A DNA stretch of 64,000 bases from JALZAQ01 sp038253885 (GCA_038253885.1 JBBSGP010000003.1:45795-109794); one strand, 5' to 3'; shown: positions 23,978 to 32,368, counted from the stretch's first letter. Made by a program: numbers and translations. Notes: generated by a model not told the origin, from the letters alone.

Positions 23978-25525
23978 ATGAATAGAGCAGTCGCTCGCCC
24001 TGTGTTGGTGCATGCCCTCGTCCTTGGATTGGCCGCCGACCTCCTCCTCCGCGACGGGCCGGCCGGAATCGGCTTCCCGATGTGGATCGCCATTCTCGGG
24101 GTCAGCATCGTGGCGCTCGTCTCCAGAGTCGAGCGCGTGGTGCCGCCGGAATCACGCGCGTGGCTCGTCGCAGCCGTCCTTTTCTCGGCGGGGTTGGCGT
24201 GGCGGCATTCCGAGGTGCTCCAGTTGCTCGACCTGCTGGCCACTGGCGTCTGCCTCACGATGGCCGCCGTCTCTCTCCAGGACCCAGCGTGGATGCTACT
24301 CCGGGCACGTCTTCGCGATGCGCTCTGGGCAATGTTCCACGTTGCGCGCAGCACCGCCACGGGCGTCGTGCCCGTGGCGGTCCAAGCCCGCCTCGACGCG
24401 CAATCCGTCACGACTGGCCGACACGACACCCGCGCGATTGCGCGCGCCGCCGGGCTGAGCGCGGTGCTACTGGCCATCTTCGGTGTCCTCCTGCTCCGCG
24501 CGGATCCCATCTTCGCGAGCCTCCTGTCCATTCCGCAATTCGACATCGAAACGGCCCTCTCGCACATCGCCATCTTCGGTTTCTTCGCCTGGATCGTCGG
24601 TGGGTGGACGCGGGGTGCGCTGAACGACGAGCCGATCGCGCCGGCGCCAGAGGGATTCGGATTCACCCTCAGCACGCTGGACATCACGATGTCGCTGGCG
24701 ACGCTGAGCGCGCTCTTTGCCGCGTACGTCGGTGCGCAGCTCGCGTGGTTCTTCGGCGGCGAGACATATCTCCACGCGCAGACCGGCCTCACGGCATCAG
24801 CCTACGCGCGCCGCGGATTCTTCGAGCTCGTCTGGGTCGTGGTGCTCGTGGTGCCGCTCCTCCTCGGCATCCGGGCGGTCATCGATGCGAATCCGGCCGT
24901 TCGCCGGCGCCACACGATGCTCTCGCTTCCGCTCATCGCCATGCTTGGCGCGATGATGATCTCCGCCGTGCTGCGCATGCGGCTGTACGTGGAGTACTAC
25001 GGCCTCACGGAGGAGCGTTTCTATCCGCTCGTCTTCATGGGATGGCTGGCTGTCGTGCTGGTGCTCGTGACCAGTACCGTGCTTCGCGAGGACGGGAGAT
25101 TCTTCTTGGCTGGTGCGGCGCTGACGGGGTTCGCGACCCTCGCCGCGCTCAATGTCGCCGATCCCGACGTCATCATCGCGCGGGTCAACGTCGATCGCGC
25201 CGCAACGACACTGTCGCGTGATGCCGCCGGCCTCGACGTCGTGCATCTCGCGACGCTGGGCGGTGAGGCGGCCGAGATGGCAGCGACCGCCGTCATCTCG
25301 GCGACGAAGGCCGACGCGCGCGAGCGGTGCATCGCCGCGCGCGAGCTGTTGTCGAGGTGGGATCCGTCATCCCGTCGCGCGCTCAGGCACAGCGAGCCGG
25401 GCGGGTGGCGCGCCTGGAATGCCGGCGAGCGTCGCGGACTCGCGGCGATCGGCCAGTCGAGTCGCGCGTTGCGCGCGGTCATCCACGCGACGTGCACGCG
25501 GACGCCGCCCGCGGTTCAGCGATAG
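23978..25525 (+). CDS. DUF4173-family polytopic membrane protein
   Basis: A 515-residue protein with about a dozen hydrophobic segments over the first ~390 residues, then a soluble helical C-terminus rich in Ala/Arg. The segment TGLTASAYARRGFFELVWV is the characteristic DUF4173/DUF4153 block. The biochemical role of the family is not known to me; members often sit next to transcriptional regulators or ABC transporters. Here the remnant of an ABC ATPase follows 87 bases later, which fits that habit. ATG 23978 is preferred to the longer frame from 23918 because a -10 box ends 7 bases upstream. Confidence 0.8.
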   Translation: MNRAVARPVLVHALVLGLAADLLLRDGPAGIGFPMWIAILGVSIVALVSRVERVVPPESRAWLVAAVLFSAGLAWRHSEVLQLLDLLATGVCLTMAAVSLQDPAWMLLRARLRDALWAMFHVARSTATGVVPVAVQARLDAQSVTTGRHDTRAIARAAGLSAVLLAIFGVLLLRADPIFASLLSIPQFDIETALSHIAIFGFFAWIVGGWTRGALNDEPIAPAPEGFGFTLSTLDITMSLATLSALFAAYVGAQLAWFFGGETYLHAQTGLTASAYARRGFFELVWVVVLVVPLLLGIRAVIDANPAVRRRHTMLSLPLIAMLGAMMISAVLRMRLYVEYYGLTEERFYPLVFMGWLAVVLVLVTSTVLREDGRFFLAGAALTGFATLAALNVADPDVIIARVNVDRAATTLSRDAAGLDVVHLATLGGEAAEMAATAVISATKADARERCIAARELLSRWDPSSRRALRHSEPGGWRAWNAGERRGLAAIGQSSRALRAVIHATCTRTPPAVQR

Positions 25526-25612
25526 CTCCCGAATCGGAGCTCGACGCCGAAGTCCTTCTGGAATCGGAGTTGCTCATCAACCGCGGGCACCGTGCACCAA
25601 CAACAGGCAGCT

Positions 25613-25759
25613 ATGGAATTGCACATTCGCGACCTATCCAAGACCTATTCCAACAGCGTGCAAGCGCTGAAGGACGTGACCCTCACGATTCCGGTGGGGA
25701 TGTACGGCCTGCTCGGCCCTAACGGTGCGAACGCTAGGCAGCAGGGAAAGACACGCTGA
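25613..25759 (+). pseudogene. 5' stub of an ABC transporter ATP-binding gene
   Basis: ATG 25613 opens 48 codons that match the start of an ABC ATPase (MELHIRDLSKTY, VQALKDVTLTIPVGMYGLLG) and run into Walker A as GPNGA. Instead of GKST the frame then reads NARQQGKTR and stops at 25757-25759. No Q-loop, signature or Walker B follows in any frame before the next gene at 25857, so about 80% of the gene is gone. The codon usage is normal and the break abrupt, which suggests a recent deletion. The rest of the 331-base gap 25526-25856 holds nothing I recognise; it contains two copies of GAATCGGAG near 25533 and 25560. Confidence 0.8.
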
Positions 25760-25856
25760 CAGAATCCGGTCCGGCCTCCGCATGGTCGAGGCGATCGGCA
25801 AGCACTCGGAGAGCAACCGCCTCCGCCACGCGATGGCTTGATTTGGCGACCACCCA

Positions 25857-27104
25857 CTAGTTCACGCGACGCATCACGAGCGCCGCGTTGATTCCCCCGA
25901 AGCCGAATGAGTTCGAGAGCACGTGCTCCACCCTGGCGCCTCGCCCTGCCCCCGGGATGAAATCGAGATCACAGGCGGCGTCCGGCGTTGCCAGGTTGAT
26001 CGTTGGCGGCAGCCAGTCATTCGCGAGAGCGAGCGCGCAGATGGCCGCCTCGATGGCGCCGGAAGCTCCGAGAGCGTGGCCATAATACCCCTTCGTCCCG
26101 CTCACCTGGAGCCGGTAGGCATCCTCGCCGAACACCCGCTTGATGGCCACCGTCTCCGTGCTGTCGTTGAGCGGCGTCGAGCTGCCATGGGCGTTGACGT
26201 AGTCGATCTCGGCGGGCGTGATCCGCGCATCTTCGAGCGCGCGCTGCATCGACCGGGCCGCCTGGGCGCCGTCGGGTAGGGGCGCCGTCATGTGGTAGGC
26301 GTCATTCGTCGTGCCGTAACCGAGCACCTCGGCATAGATCGGCGCTCCGCGCGCCAGCGCGCGACCATGCTCCTCGAGGATCAGAACGGCCGCCCCCTCG
26401 CCCATGACAAAGCCATCCCGGCCCTGGTCGAACGGACGCGATGCGCTCGCCGGATCATCGTTGCGGGTCGACATGGCCCTGATGATCGCGAACGCGCCGA
26501 AACAGAGCGGCGCGAGCGGCGCTTCGGCCCCGCCGCAGATCATCACGTCGGCGTAGCCGTCGCGGATCTGACGGAAGCCGTCTCCCACGGCTATGGTCCC
26601 CGACGCACAGCTCATCGCGTTGGTGCTGTTTGGTCCCTGGACGCCGAACTCGATCGCGATGTTGCAGCTGGCAGCGCCGCCAAAAACCATCAGCGCAAGC
26701 CCCGGATCCACGTCGCGAACATCGCCGCTTCGGTAAAAGACCCCGCACTGTGCCTCGGCGTAGCCGACGCCCCCGAGCGCGGTGCCCATCATCGCGCCGA
26801 TACGCTCCCGGTCCTCGCGGGCCAGATCGATGCCCGCGTCGTCGAGAGCCAACCGGGTGGCGGAGACCGAGAACTGCCCGAACCTGTCGAGTCGCTTCGC
26901 GCGCTTCCGCTCGAGAAAGTTCAAGGGATCGTAGTCTGGAACCTCGGCCGCGTTGTGGCTCCGGAACGGCGTCGGATCGAAGCGCGTGAGCATGCGCACG
27001 GCCGATCGCTCTGCCCTGAGACCGGACCACAGCCCGTCACGGGCCGTTCCGATCGGCGTGATTGCTCCGATTCCGGTGATCACAACTCGACGCCGCTCGG
27101 TCAC
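25857..27104 (-). CDS. Beta-ketoacyl-ACP synthase (FabF/type II PKS-like ketosynthase)
   Basis: A 415-residue condensing enzyme with an intact Cys-His-His triad: AMSCASGT, VNAHGSSTPLND and KGYYGHALGASG. The RRRVVITGIGAITPIG start and NSFGFGG end are typical of the FabF superfamily. It could elongate ordinary fatty acids, but its place at the end of an operon with SRPBCC, methyltransferase and two flavin enzymes, and the absence of fabG, acpP or fabD nearby, favour a specialised role. GTG 27104 has an AGGGAGAG SD about 7 bases upstream. Its first 68 bases overlap the preceding SRPBCC gene. Confidence 0.9.
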   Translation of the reverse strand: MTERRRVVITGIGAITPIGTARDGLWSGLRAERSAVRMLTRFDPTPFRSHNAAEVPDYDPLNFLERKRAKRLDRFGQFSVSATRLALDDAGIDLAREDRERIGAMMGTALGGVGYAEAQCGVFYRSGDVRDVDPGLALMVFGGAASCNIAIEFGVQGPNSTNAMSCASGTIAVGDGFRQIRDGYADVMICGGAEAPLAPLCFGAFAIIRAMSTRNDDPASASRPFDQGRDGFVMGEGAAVLILEEHGRALARGAPIYAEVLGYGTTNDAYHMTAPLPDGAQAARSMQRALEDARITPAEIDYVNAHGSSTPLNDSTETVAIKRVFGEDAYRLQVSGTKGYYGHALGASGAIEAAICALALANDWLPPTINLATPDAACDLDFIPGAGRGARVEHVLSNSFGFGGINAALVMRRVN

Positions 27105-27654
27105 TCGATCTCTCCCTGCTCTGGTTAGGGCCACCCGGTGGGTAAGACCCAGCCGTGCGCTCGGCCGCCACCGCAAGACCGGCGAGGGTCCGGGACGCGA
27201 TCCCATGGATGAACACGGGACCGATCAGGATGGTTGCAGCCGGCCCGCCGATAACCGGCCAGCGCGGACCATCCCAGACGTGAACGATGCGGACCGCGGT
27301 GCCGGCCCCCCCCACCCCGGGCTCGAAACTCCACTCGACGTCCATGCCCCGTGTGATACCCCCGATATGCCGGAATCGTACCGCTGGGCGAGCTTCGTCC
27401 ACCGCCATGTCCGAAAGCCACCACGTGGGCCATCGAAGGCGACCGAACGGACGCCACGCCGCCATCTCGACCACTCCCCCGCCATCGGCTGTCCTCTCGC
27501 GAAATCTGACCCAGCGGTAGTGAGGCAGACGTGCCGGCCATTGCTCGACGTCGCGCGCCAGGTCGAAGATGACGTGCACCGGCGCCCCGACCAGCTGCTC
27601 GTCGACGGTCACCATTCGCTTTCCCACCGGCATGGGCCCGAGCGAGCGGGCCAT
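27037..27654 (-). CDS. SRPBCC-fold protein (polyketide cyclase/lipid-binding-like)
   Basis: A 205-residue protein with the helix-grip features of SRPBCC proteins: MVTVDEQLVGAPVHVIFDLA, DVEQWPARLPHYRWVRF, VEWSFEPG, and the long C-terminal helix (FIHGIASRTLAGLAVAAE). The fold binds hydrophobic ligands and in polyketide operons serves as aromatase/cyclase. ATG 27654 overlaps the methyltransferase stop by one base (TGATG); GTG 27672 is also possible. The C-terminal ~25 residues (Arg/Ser/Asn-rich) are encoded in the overlap with the ketosynthase and are probably an unstructured by-product. Confidence 0.75.
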   Translation of the reverse strand: MARSLGPMPVGKRMVTVDEQLVGAPVHVIFDLARDVEQWPARLPHYRWVRFRERTADGGGVVEMAAWRPFGRLRWPTWWLSDMAVDEARPAVRFRHIGGITRGMDVEWSFEPGVGGAGTAVRIVHVWDGPRWPVIGGPAATILIGPVFIHGIASRTLAGLAVAAERTAGSYPPGGPNQSRERSSDRAASSCDHRNRSNHADRNGP

Positions 27655-28355
27655 CAAGGGCGCGGCGTCCACGACGCACTCACCCGAAAGAGCGGTCGCT
27701 GTCGCAGGGCCGGCGCGCTGGTCGTGACGCTCGCCGCCAGCCAGCCGAGCTCTCGCCGGGTGAATCCGCGCATGACGCTCACCGCACCGTCATGGCGACT
27801 CACCGGATGGAAGCCGAGCGGGAACGAGGCGAGCCAGATCCCGGCGGCGCCGAGCCAGCTGCGCCGCAGGTCGCTGACGATCACCCGGTGACGCGCCACC
27901 CGATCCATCTCGCGGAGCACCACGATCGCGTCCTGCCACTCGAAGTGGTGTAGCAGCTGCGAGCAGAGGACGACGTCGACGCTGCGGCTGCGGAAAGGGA
28001 GTCGTAACGCATCGCCGAGAACCATGGACAGCGTCGGCGAGTGGCTGACACTGGCGAGCGCTGCGCTGGACTCGAGTCCGATCGCGGTCAGAGACCGCCC
28101 GCTACCGGCGGCGCACGCGCGAGCCCGCGCCGGGATGTCTCCGAGGCCACTGCCGACGTCGAGCAGCGTCAACGGCCCGGGAGGCATCGTGACGAGCGCC
28201 GCCTCCAGCTCAGCCATCGCGGCGCGCGTCCCACCGAAGAAGCGATTCGCTTTCGCGACGTCGCGCAGCGACCGCTCGGCGACCGCTGCGTCCACCGCCG
28301 GATCATCGAGGTACTCGGTTCCACGCCGGCGGGCGGGAGTGAGAGCGGCGAACAA
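27654..28355 (-). CDS. Class I SAM-dependent methyltransferase
   Basis: A 233-residue methyltransferase. Motif I LLDVGSGLGDIP, the acidic end of strand 2 (GLES), motif post-I MVLGDALRLPF, and VDVVLCSQLLHHF are visible. The N-terminal block YLDDPAVD..VAERSLRDVAKANRFFGG recalls methyltransferases that I associate with type III polyketide synthase operons. That recollection is not proof. It starts directly at the end of the flavin reductase gene (no gap) and shares a base with the SRPBCC start. A C- or O-methylation tailoring role is inferred. Confidence 0.88.
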   Translation of the reverse strand: MFAALTPARRRGTEYLDDPAVDAAVAERSLRDVAKANRFFGGTRAAMAELEAALVTMPPGPLTLLDVGSGLGDIPARARACAAGSGRSLTAIGLESSAALASVSHSPTLSMVLGDALRLPFRSRSVDVVLCSQLLHHFEWQDAIVVLREMDRVARHRVIVSDLRRSWLGAAGIWLASFPLGFHPVSRHDGAVSVMRGFTRRELGWLAASVTTSAPALRQRPLFRVSASWTPRP

Positions 28356-28832
28356 TCAGCGCTCCAGCTGCGCATAACCGCCGCGGTAGTAGAGAAGGGG
28401 ACGCCCCGCGCTCGAGGACGAGGCCACCACCTCACCGGTGAAGATCGTGTGGTCTCCTCCCGGGTAGCGCTGGCGCTGCTCGCACTCGATGGTGGCGAGC
28501 ACGTCCGCGAGCAACGCGGTGCCGGTGACGCCGCGCGAGAATCCTACGCCGTCGAAGCGATCGGGCATCACTTCCGCGAACCGCCGGGCCAGCGCCTCCT
28601 GGTCGCCCGAGAGAACATTGACCGCGAACGCGGATGCTTCGTGCAGCACCCCGTGCATCTCGGTACTGTGCTCCACGCACAGCAACACCAGAGGTGGGTC
28701 GAGGCTCAGCGAGCAGAACGAGCTCACCGTCATGCCGTGATCCGTACCGGCGGCGTCGCGCGCGGTGACCACGGTGACGCCGCTGGCGAAACGCCCCAGC
28801 ACGCTACGAAAGGCAGCGGGATCGAAGACCAT
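28356..28832 (-). CDS. Flavin reductase (DIM6/NTAB, FMN-binding)
   Basis: A 158-residue flavin reductase-like protein: FRSVLGRFASGVTVVTA at the N-terminus, HGMTVSSFCSLSLDPPLVL (the FMN-binding T.sSf.s.sl.PP block), FAVNVLS, and GGDHTIFTGEV near the end. Such proteins reduce FMN or FAD with NAD(P)H and supply reduced flavin to partner monooxygenases, or are oxidoreductases themselves. It lies between the FAD oxidoreductase (9-base gap) and the methyltransferase, so it is part of the same operon. Confidence 0.88.
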   Translation of the reverse strand: MVFDPAAFRSVLGRFASGVTVVTARDAAGTDHGMTVSSFCSLSLDPPLVLLCVEHSTEMHGVLHEASAFAVNVLSGDQEALARRFAEVMPDRFDGVGFSRGVTGTALLADVLATIECEQRQRYPGGDHTIFTGEVVASSSSAGRPLLYYRGGYAQLER

Positions 28833-28841
28833 GCCGGCGGG

Positions 28842-30134
28842 CTACCGGTGGCGCGGCGCGGCCGCGACCGGGTCTCGGGGCCGGGGCTGCAGAGTGGGCG
28901 GAAGCAGCAGCGAGAGAAGGAACCGCGCCCTCAACACCTCGCGGGGTGGCACGAAGTCGCCAGCGACCCCGATCAGGAGGTCCGCCATGTCCTTCCGCCG
29001 CTCGAGTGTGGCGGCCGCGCGGTCCATGAGGGCGGGCCAGCCCACGGCCAGCCCGACCAGCCGCTCCACCGTCCACTTTCCGCCAAACTCGCGTCGGCGA
29101 AGGAGGTCGTAGTTGGCCAACGCGCGATCGGCGTCACGCGGAGAGCGAGCGCGCACCGCCGCCGCGGCGGCTGGAGCCAGGATCTCTCCTCCTCGCAGAG
29201 CGGCATAGATTCCCTCACCGGTGAACGGATCGAAGAAATCCGCGGCGTCTCCGACGAGTGCGGCACCGGGCGCCCAGCCGCGCCGGGCTCGCGATGCGAA
29301 CGGGCCGGTCGCGAGCACCGATCCTTCGCGCTCGGCGTCGCGGAACCGGGCCGTGAGCTGCGGGCGACTTGTCACCCAATCGTTCAGGAAGGCTGCCGGA
29401 TCGCCGGAGGCGCGGCGGGCCTCGGGCTGGGGGACGACCAGAGCGACGTTGGTCAGCCCCAGCCCGACATCGGCCAGCCCGACGTAGCCGCCGCTATGCA
29501 CGTGCATCTCGCCATGTGCGCCCACTCCGGAGATGCCATGGTAATGCGCAACCAGCGCGTAGCGCCTCACCAATCTCGAATGGCGCGCCAGTCCGAGACG
29601 GCGCGCGACCATCGACCGTAACCCATCGGCGCCGATCACGACCGCGGCGCGACGCTCGGCCGTCACGCCGTCCTCGACTGTTGTCACGCCGACCACGCGA
29701 CCGCCGCGGCGCAGCAGGTCGGTGGCGCGCGCTCCTTCCACCACCTGGGCTCCGGCCGCCCGCGCCCGATCGAGGAGGATGACGTCGAGGATGTTCCGGC
29801 GGAGCGCCAGACCCCGATCACGAAATCCGTGATAGCCGTGAGCGGCGCTGAAGTCGCCGTGGATGACCGCACCGCCGGGCGCGCGAATCATCATGCCGGC
29901 CAGCTGCGCCGCGCCCGCCGCCTCGCAGCCGGCCAGCGCTCCCATGTCAGCGAGAATGCGCGAGGCCTCGGGACTCAGATACTCGCCGCACGGCTTGTCG
30001 CGTGGAAAGCGGGCGCGATCGATCACCGTCACGTCAACGCCGTCGCGGGCCAGAGCCCACGCGACCGATGAGCCGGCTGGTCCGCCGCCAACCACGATCA
30101 CCTCGCAACGGTCGCGCGTCATGAGCCGGAGCAT
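28842..30134 (-). CDS. FAD-dependent oxidoreductase (geranylgeranyl-reductase/halogenase-like)
   Basis: A 430-residue flavoprotein of the PHBH/GR2 class: Rossmann motif VVGGGPAGSSVAWALA, the DKPCGEYLSPEA motif shared with geranylgeranyl reductases and some polyketide-tailoring enzymes, and the second FAD motif ALVGDAADFFDPFTGEGIY. It lacks the WxWxIP halogenase motif, so hydroxylation or double-bond reduction is more likely than halogenation. ATG 30134 follows a GAGGGA SD. It is the first gene of the five-gene operon. A longer frame reaching 30620 is an artefact antisense-free extension into the lipoprotein gene. Confidence 0.85.
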   Translation of the reverse strand: MLRLMTRDRCEVIVVGGGPAGSSVAWALARDGVDVTVIDRARFPRDKPCGEYLSPEASRILADMGALAGCEAAGAAQLAGMMIRAPGGAVIHGDFSAAHGYHGFRDRGLALRRNILDVILLDRARAAGAQVVEGARATDLLRRGGRVVGVTTVEDGVTAERRAAVVIGADGLRSMVARRLGLARHSRLVRRYALVAHYHGISGVGAHGEMHVHSGGYVGLADVGLGLTNVALVVPQPEARRASGDPAAFLNDWVTSRPQLTARFRDAEREGSVLATGPFASRARRGWAPGAALVGDAADFFDPFTGEGIYAALRGGEILAPAAAAAVRARSPRDADRALANYDLLRRREFGGKWTVERLVGLAVGWPALMDRAAATLERRKDMADLLIGVAGDFVPPREVLRARFLLSLLLPPTLQPRPRDPVAAAPRHR

Positions 30135-30211
30135 GGTGCATCCCTCATGCTCGCGCAACGAGCGGGCGGTTTGACGCGTTCCCCGGTGGCCGATCGATTC
30201 CGTCGCCGGCG

Positions 30212-31129
30212 CTACTGGACGATGACGGTCCCGGTGTGCGTGTTGATGCGGTAGGTATACGTCCCGGGTACGTCGAATTCCTGTGCTTCCCTGCCCCTGT
30301 TGGCGAGGTTCGGTATGAGCGCCGTCGACCAGGCAGAGTTGCCGATCACCTGATCGGCATCGGAGTCGGTGTTGACGAAGACGACCGCGGCGCCCGCAGG
30401 GATGGTGACCACGTCGGGAGATGTGAAGGCGGTCGTCTGGTCCGGGATGATCCGGACAACGGCATAGCTGCCGGCCACCTGGACCGGGAAGGAGAAGCTC
30501 GCTCCGCCGAGCGTGGCGATGATCGTGCTGGTGCCTGGGGTGATGCCCAGGATCCCCACCGTGTCGCCGGTGGCGGAGGTGAAAACGATCGAGAAGTTCG
30601 CGCCAGCCGGGGCGGTCCATCTGACAACACTGGGAAGTGGCGCGGGATTTCCGTTTGCGTCGGCGGCGTGCACCGATGCCTTCATTGTCAGGTCGGTCAG
30701 CGCGGTCCCGCTGATCACCGTCGCGCCGGGCTTGAGCCCGACTATGGTGTCCTGATCCAGCAGCAAGCGCGTCGCCTTCTGTTGCACAACGACCGTGATC
30801 GTGTCCGCGGCGGATCCGACTCGCGCGATCAGCTTCACGGTACCGTTCCGCAGGGCGAAGAGCGTGCCGGCGTCGTTGGCCGTCGCGATCGTCGCGTCGC
30901 TCGTGCTCCAGTGCTGGACGAAGGTGCCGGCCGCGAGCTCCTCACGGTTCGCGTTGAGGACCAGCGCGGAGAAGGTCGACGGCCCGTAGGTGAAGACCGT
31001 GTCGGGGCGCTTGCCGTTGATGATCACGAACGCCGGTTCGTTCCGATTCGTCCCGGTCGAGCCACCGCCGCCACAGGCGACGACGAGAATCGTGCACAGC
31101 ACTGCCCCGATCGGCCACAGACGACGCAT
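30212..31129 (-). CDS. Lipoprotein with Ig-like repeats and a plastocyanin-like end
   Basis: A 305-residue exported lipoprotein (signal peptide ending LVVAC, then GGGG). The middle consists of bacterial Ig-like segments (FSALVLNANREELAAGTFV, WSTSDATIATANDAGT, LITPGTSTIIA-type blocks). The last ~80 residues look like a cupredoxin (VVTIPAGAAVVFVNTD, DVPGTYTYRINTHTG) but lack the copper His in the first block and the Cys before the final His, so copper binding is doubtful. ATG 31129 has GGAGA 6 bases upstream. Envelope location; function unknown. Confidence 0.75.
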   Translation of the reverse strand: MRRLWPIGAVLCTILVVACGGGGSTGTNRNEPAFVIINGKRPDTVFTYGPSTFSALVLNANREELAAGTFVQHWSTSDATIATANDAGTLFALRNGTVKLIARVGSAADTITVVVQQKATRLLLDQDTIVGLKPGATVISGTALTDLTMKASVHAADANGNPAPLPSVVRWTAPAGANFSIVFTSATGDTVGILGITPGTSTIIATLGGASFSFPVQVAGSYAVVRIIPDQTTAFTSPDVVTIPAGAAVVFVNTDSDADQVIGNSAWSTALIPNLANRGREAQEFDVPGTYTYRINTHTGTVIVQ

Positions 31130-31161
31130 TCGTTTCTCCACTGATGAGTTGCGGGCGACGC

Positions 31162-31944
31162 TCACCCGGACAGTAGCAGTGCGGCCATGGCGCCCACCAG
31201 GCCACATCCCAGATTCACCGCATCGTTGTCGAGCCAGCCGATCCCTCCGGCTCGAACCGACGCCACTCCGCAAAAATGGACCCGCTGCTCGGTAGGCGAG
31301 TCACAGCTCTCACAGCGTCGCCGCTCCTGCCAGAGGGCGCCCACCAACGAATCCGCCAACGCGCCAGTCACACCGCCAATGGCCGCTGCGACTGCAACTC
31401 GGTTTCCCCACCCGCATGCAATCGAGAGAAGCGCTGTGGCGGCGGCTCCGAGCGCCGTTCCGGCGAAACCAGCGGCCGTCACGCCGCCCGACGTGCCTGG
31501 CAGGACTCTCTCCCCTGTCGTGATGAGGCGGGGCGAGCCTGTCTCGAGCGTGCCGAGCTCGGTCCCCCAGCTGTCCGCCATTGCAGTCGCGAGCGCTCCG
31601 GCACCCGCGGCTCTCCATCCCATGTACGGATGGAGCAGCCAGAGCGTTGCGGCGGCCGCGAATGGACCCCCGTTGGCCAGGACCTGCATCGCATCGCGCG
31701 CGCCACGTTTCGCCACCATTCCTTCCGTGCGGCGCCGCTTGTCCGCGCCCCCCAGCAGTGCCAGAGCGTTTGTCAGCGCGAAGAACGCGATCAGCATCGT
31801 CCCCCAGCTCCATCCCGCGGCCATCGAGAGCGCTCCGACGGCGGTTGCGGCGACCGCGCCACTCTGGGTGAGCAGCCGGAGACGCACGGCGAGGATGGCG
31901 ATCGCGGCGGCAAGCAGGGCACCCGTGCCGATGTGTACGGTCAT
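31162..31944 (-). CDS. DUF92 family membrane protein
   Basis: A 260-residue polytopic protein of the DUF92/TMEM19 family. Characteristic segments are ATAMADSWGTELGTL, GTSGGVTAAGF and GALADSLVGALWQ. A Cys/His cluster CESCDSPTEQRVHFCG forms a zinc-ribbon-like loop typical of many members. Some relatives act on phytyl phosphate or related isoprenoid alcohols; whether this one does is unknown. ATG 31944 overlaps the anti-sigma stop (ATGA). Confidence 0.85.
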   Translation of the reverse strand: MTVHIGTGALLAAAIAILAVRLRLLTQSGAVAATAVGALSMAAGWSWGTMLIAFFALTNALALLGGADKRRRTEGMVAKRGARDAMQVLANGGPFAAAATLWLLHPYMGWRAAGAGALATAMADSWGTELGTLETGSPRLITTGERVLPGTSGGVTAAGFAGTALGAAATALLSIACGWGNRVAVAAAIGGVTGALADSLVGALWQERRRCESCDSPTEQRVHFCGVASVRAGGIGWLDNDAVNLGCGLVGAMAALLLSG

Positions 31945-32222
31945 GGGTCGTGCCGGCGCGTTTCCTCGTCGAGCAGCGCCTGGAAGATGCGTCGTCTCAG
32001 GGCAGGCGGAGCCTTCTCGATCTGTGCGTGGCGCTCGAGAAAACGAAGGAAGACGCGCTCGTGCTCGAACTCCGGAAAACACTTCCGGCAACGGGCGAGG
32101 TGCCTCCGGATCGCCTCGTCCACGTCCGCCGTCAACTCCCCGTCCAGGTACTCGTAGACGCGCTCGATCACCTCGGCGCAGCTCCAGTCATCCGGCGGCT
32201 CGAGCGGTCGGCGGCGGGTCAC
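31941..32222 (-). CDS. Zinc-finger anti-sigma factor (RsrA-like)
   Basis: A 93-residue protein with the ZAS signature: CAEVIERVYEYLDGEL at the N-terminus followed by HLARCRKC (H-x3-C-x2-C), as in RsrA-type thiol-redox anti-sigma factors. The helix after it (ERVFLRFLERH) is the usual sigma-contact region. No ECF sigma gene is adjacent; the upstream neighbour is divergent and unrelated. The GTG start at 32222 is a best guess without an SD. Confidence 0.75.
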   Translation of the reverse strand: MTRRRPLEPPDDWSCAEVIERVYEYLDGELTADVDEAIRRHLARCRKCFPEFEHERVFLRFLERHAQIEKAPPALRRRIFQALLDEETRRHDP

Positions 32223-32368
32223 GACGAGGCGGCGGAGAGGCCGGGAGTGGAGTGCATGGATGCGCCGAAAGTGGGCGGATGCGGCGCTCGGGTGCAAGCG
32301 GCGGGTGTCGACTTCCCGACTAGCGCGGCCGAGCGCCACGACGTTCCCCGGCAGCGCGCGCGATCGTC

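Noticed and set aside
25760..25856. A second gene fragment after the ABC stub (frame reading MVEAIGKHSESNRLRHAMA)
   Set aside because: Too short and without a recognisable family; kept only as part of the described gap.
30135..30620. N-terminal extension of the FAD oxidoreductase to 592 residues
   Set aside because: It would run through the end of the lipoprotein gene. ATG 30134 has an SD and sits just before the Rossmann motif.
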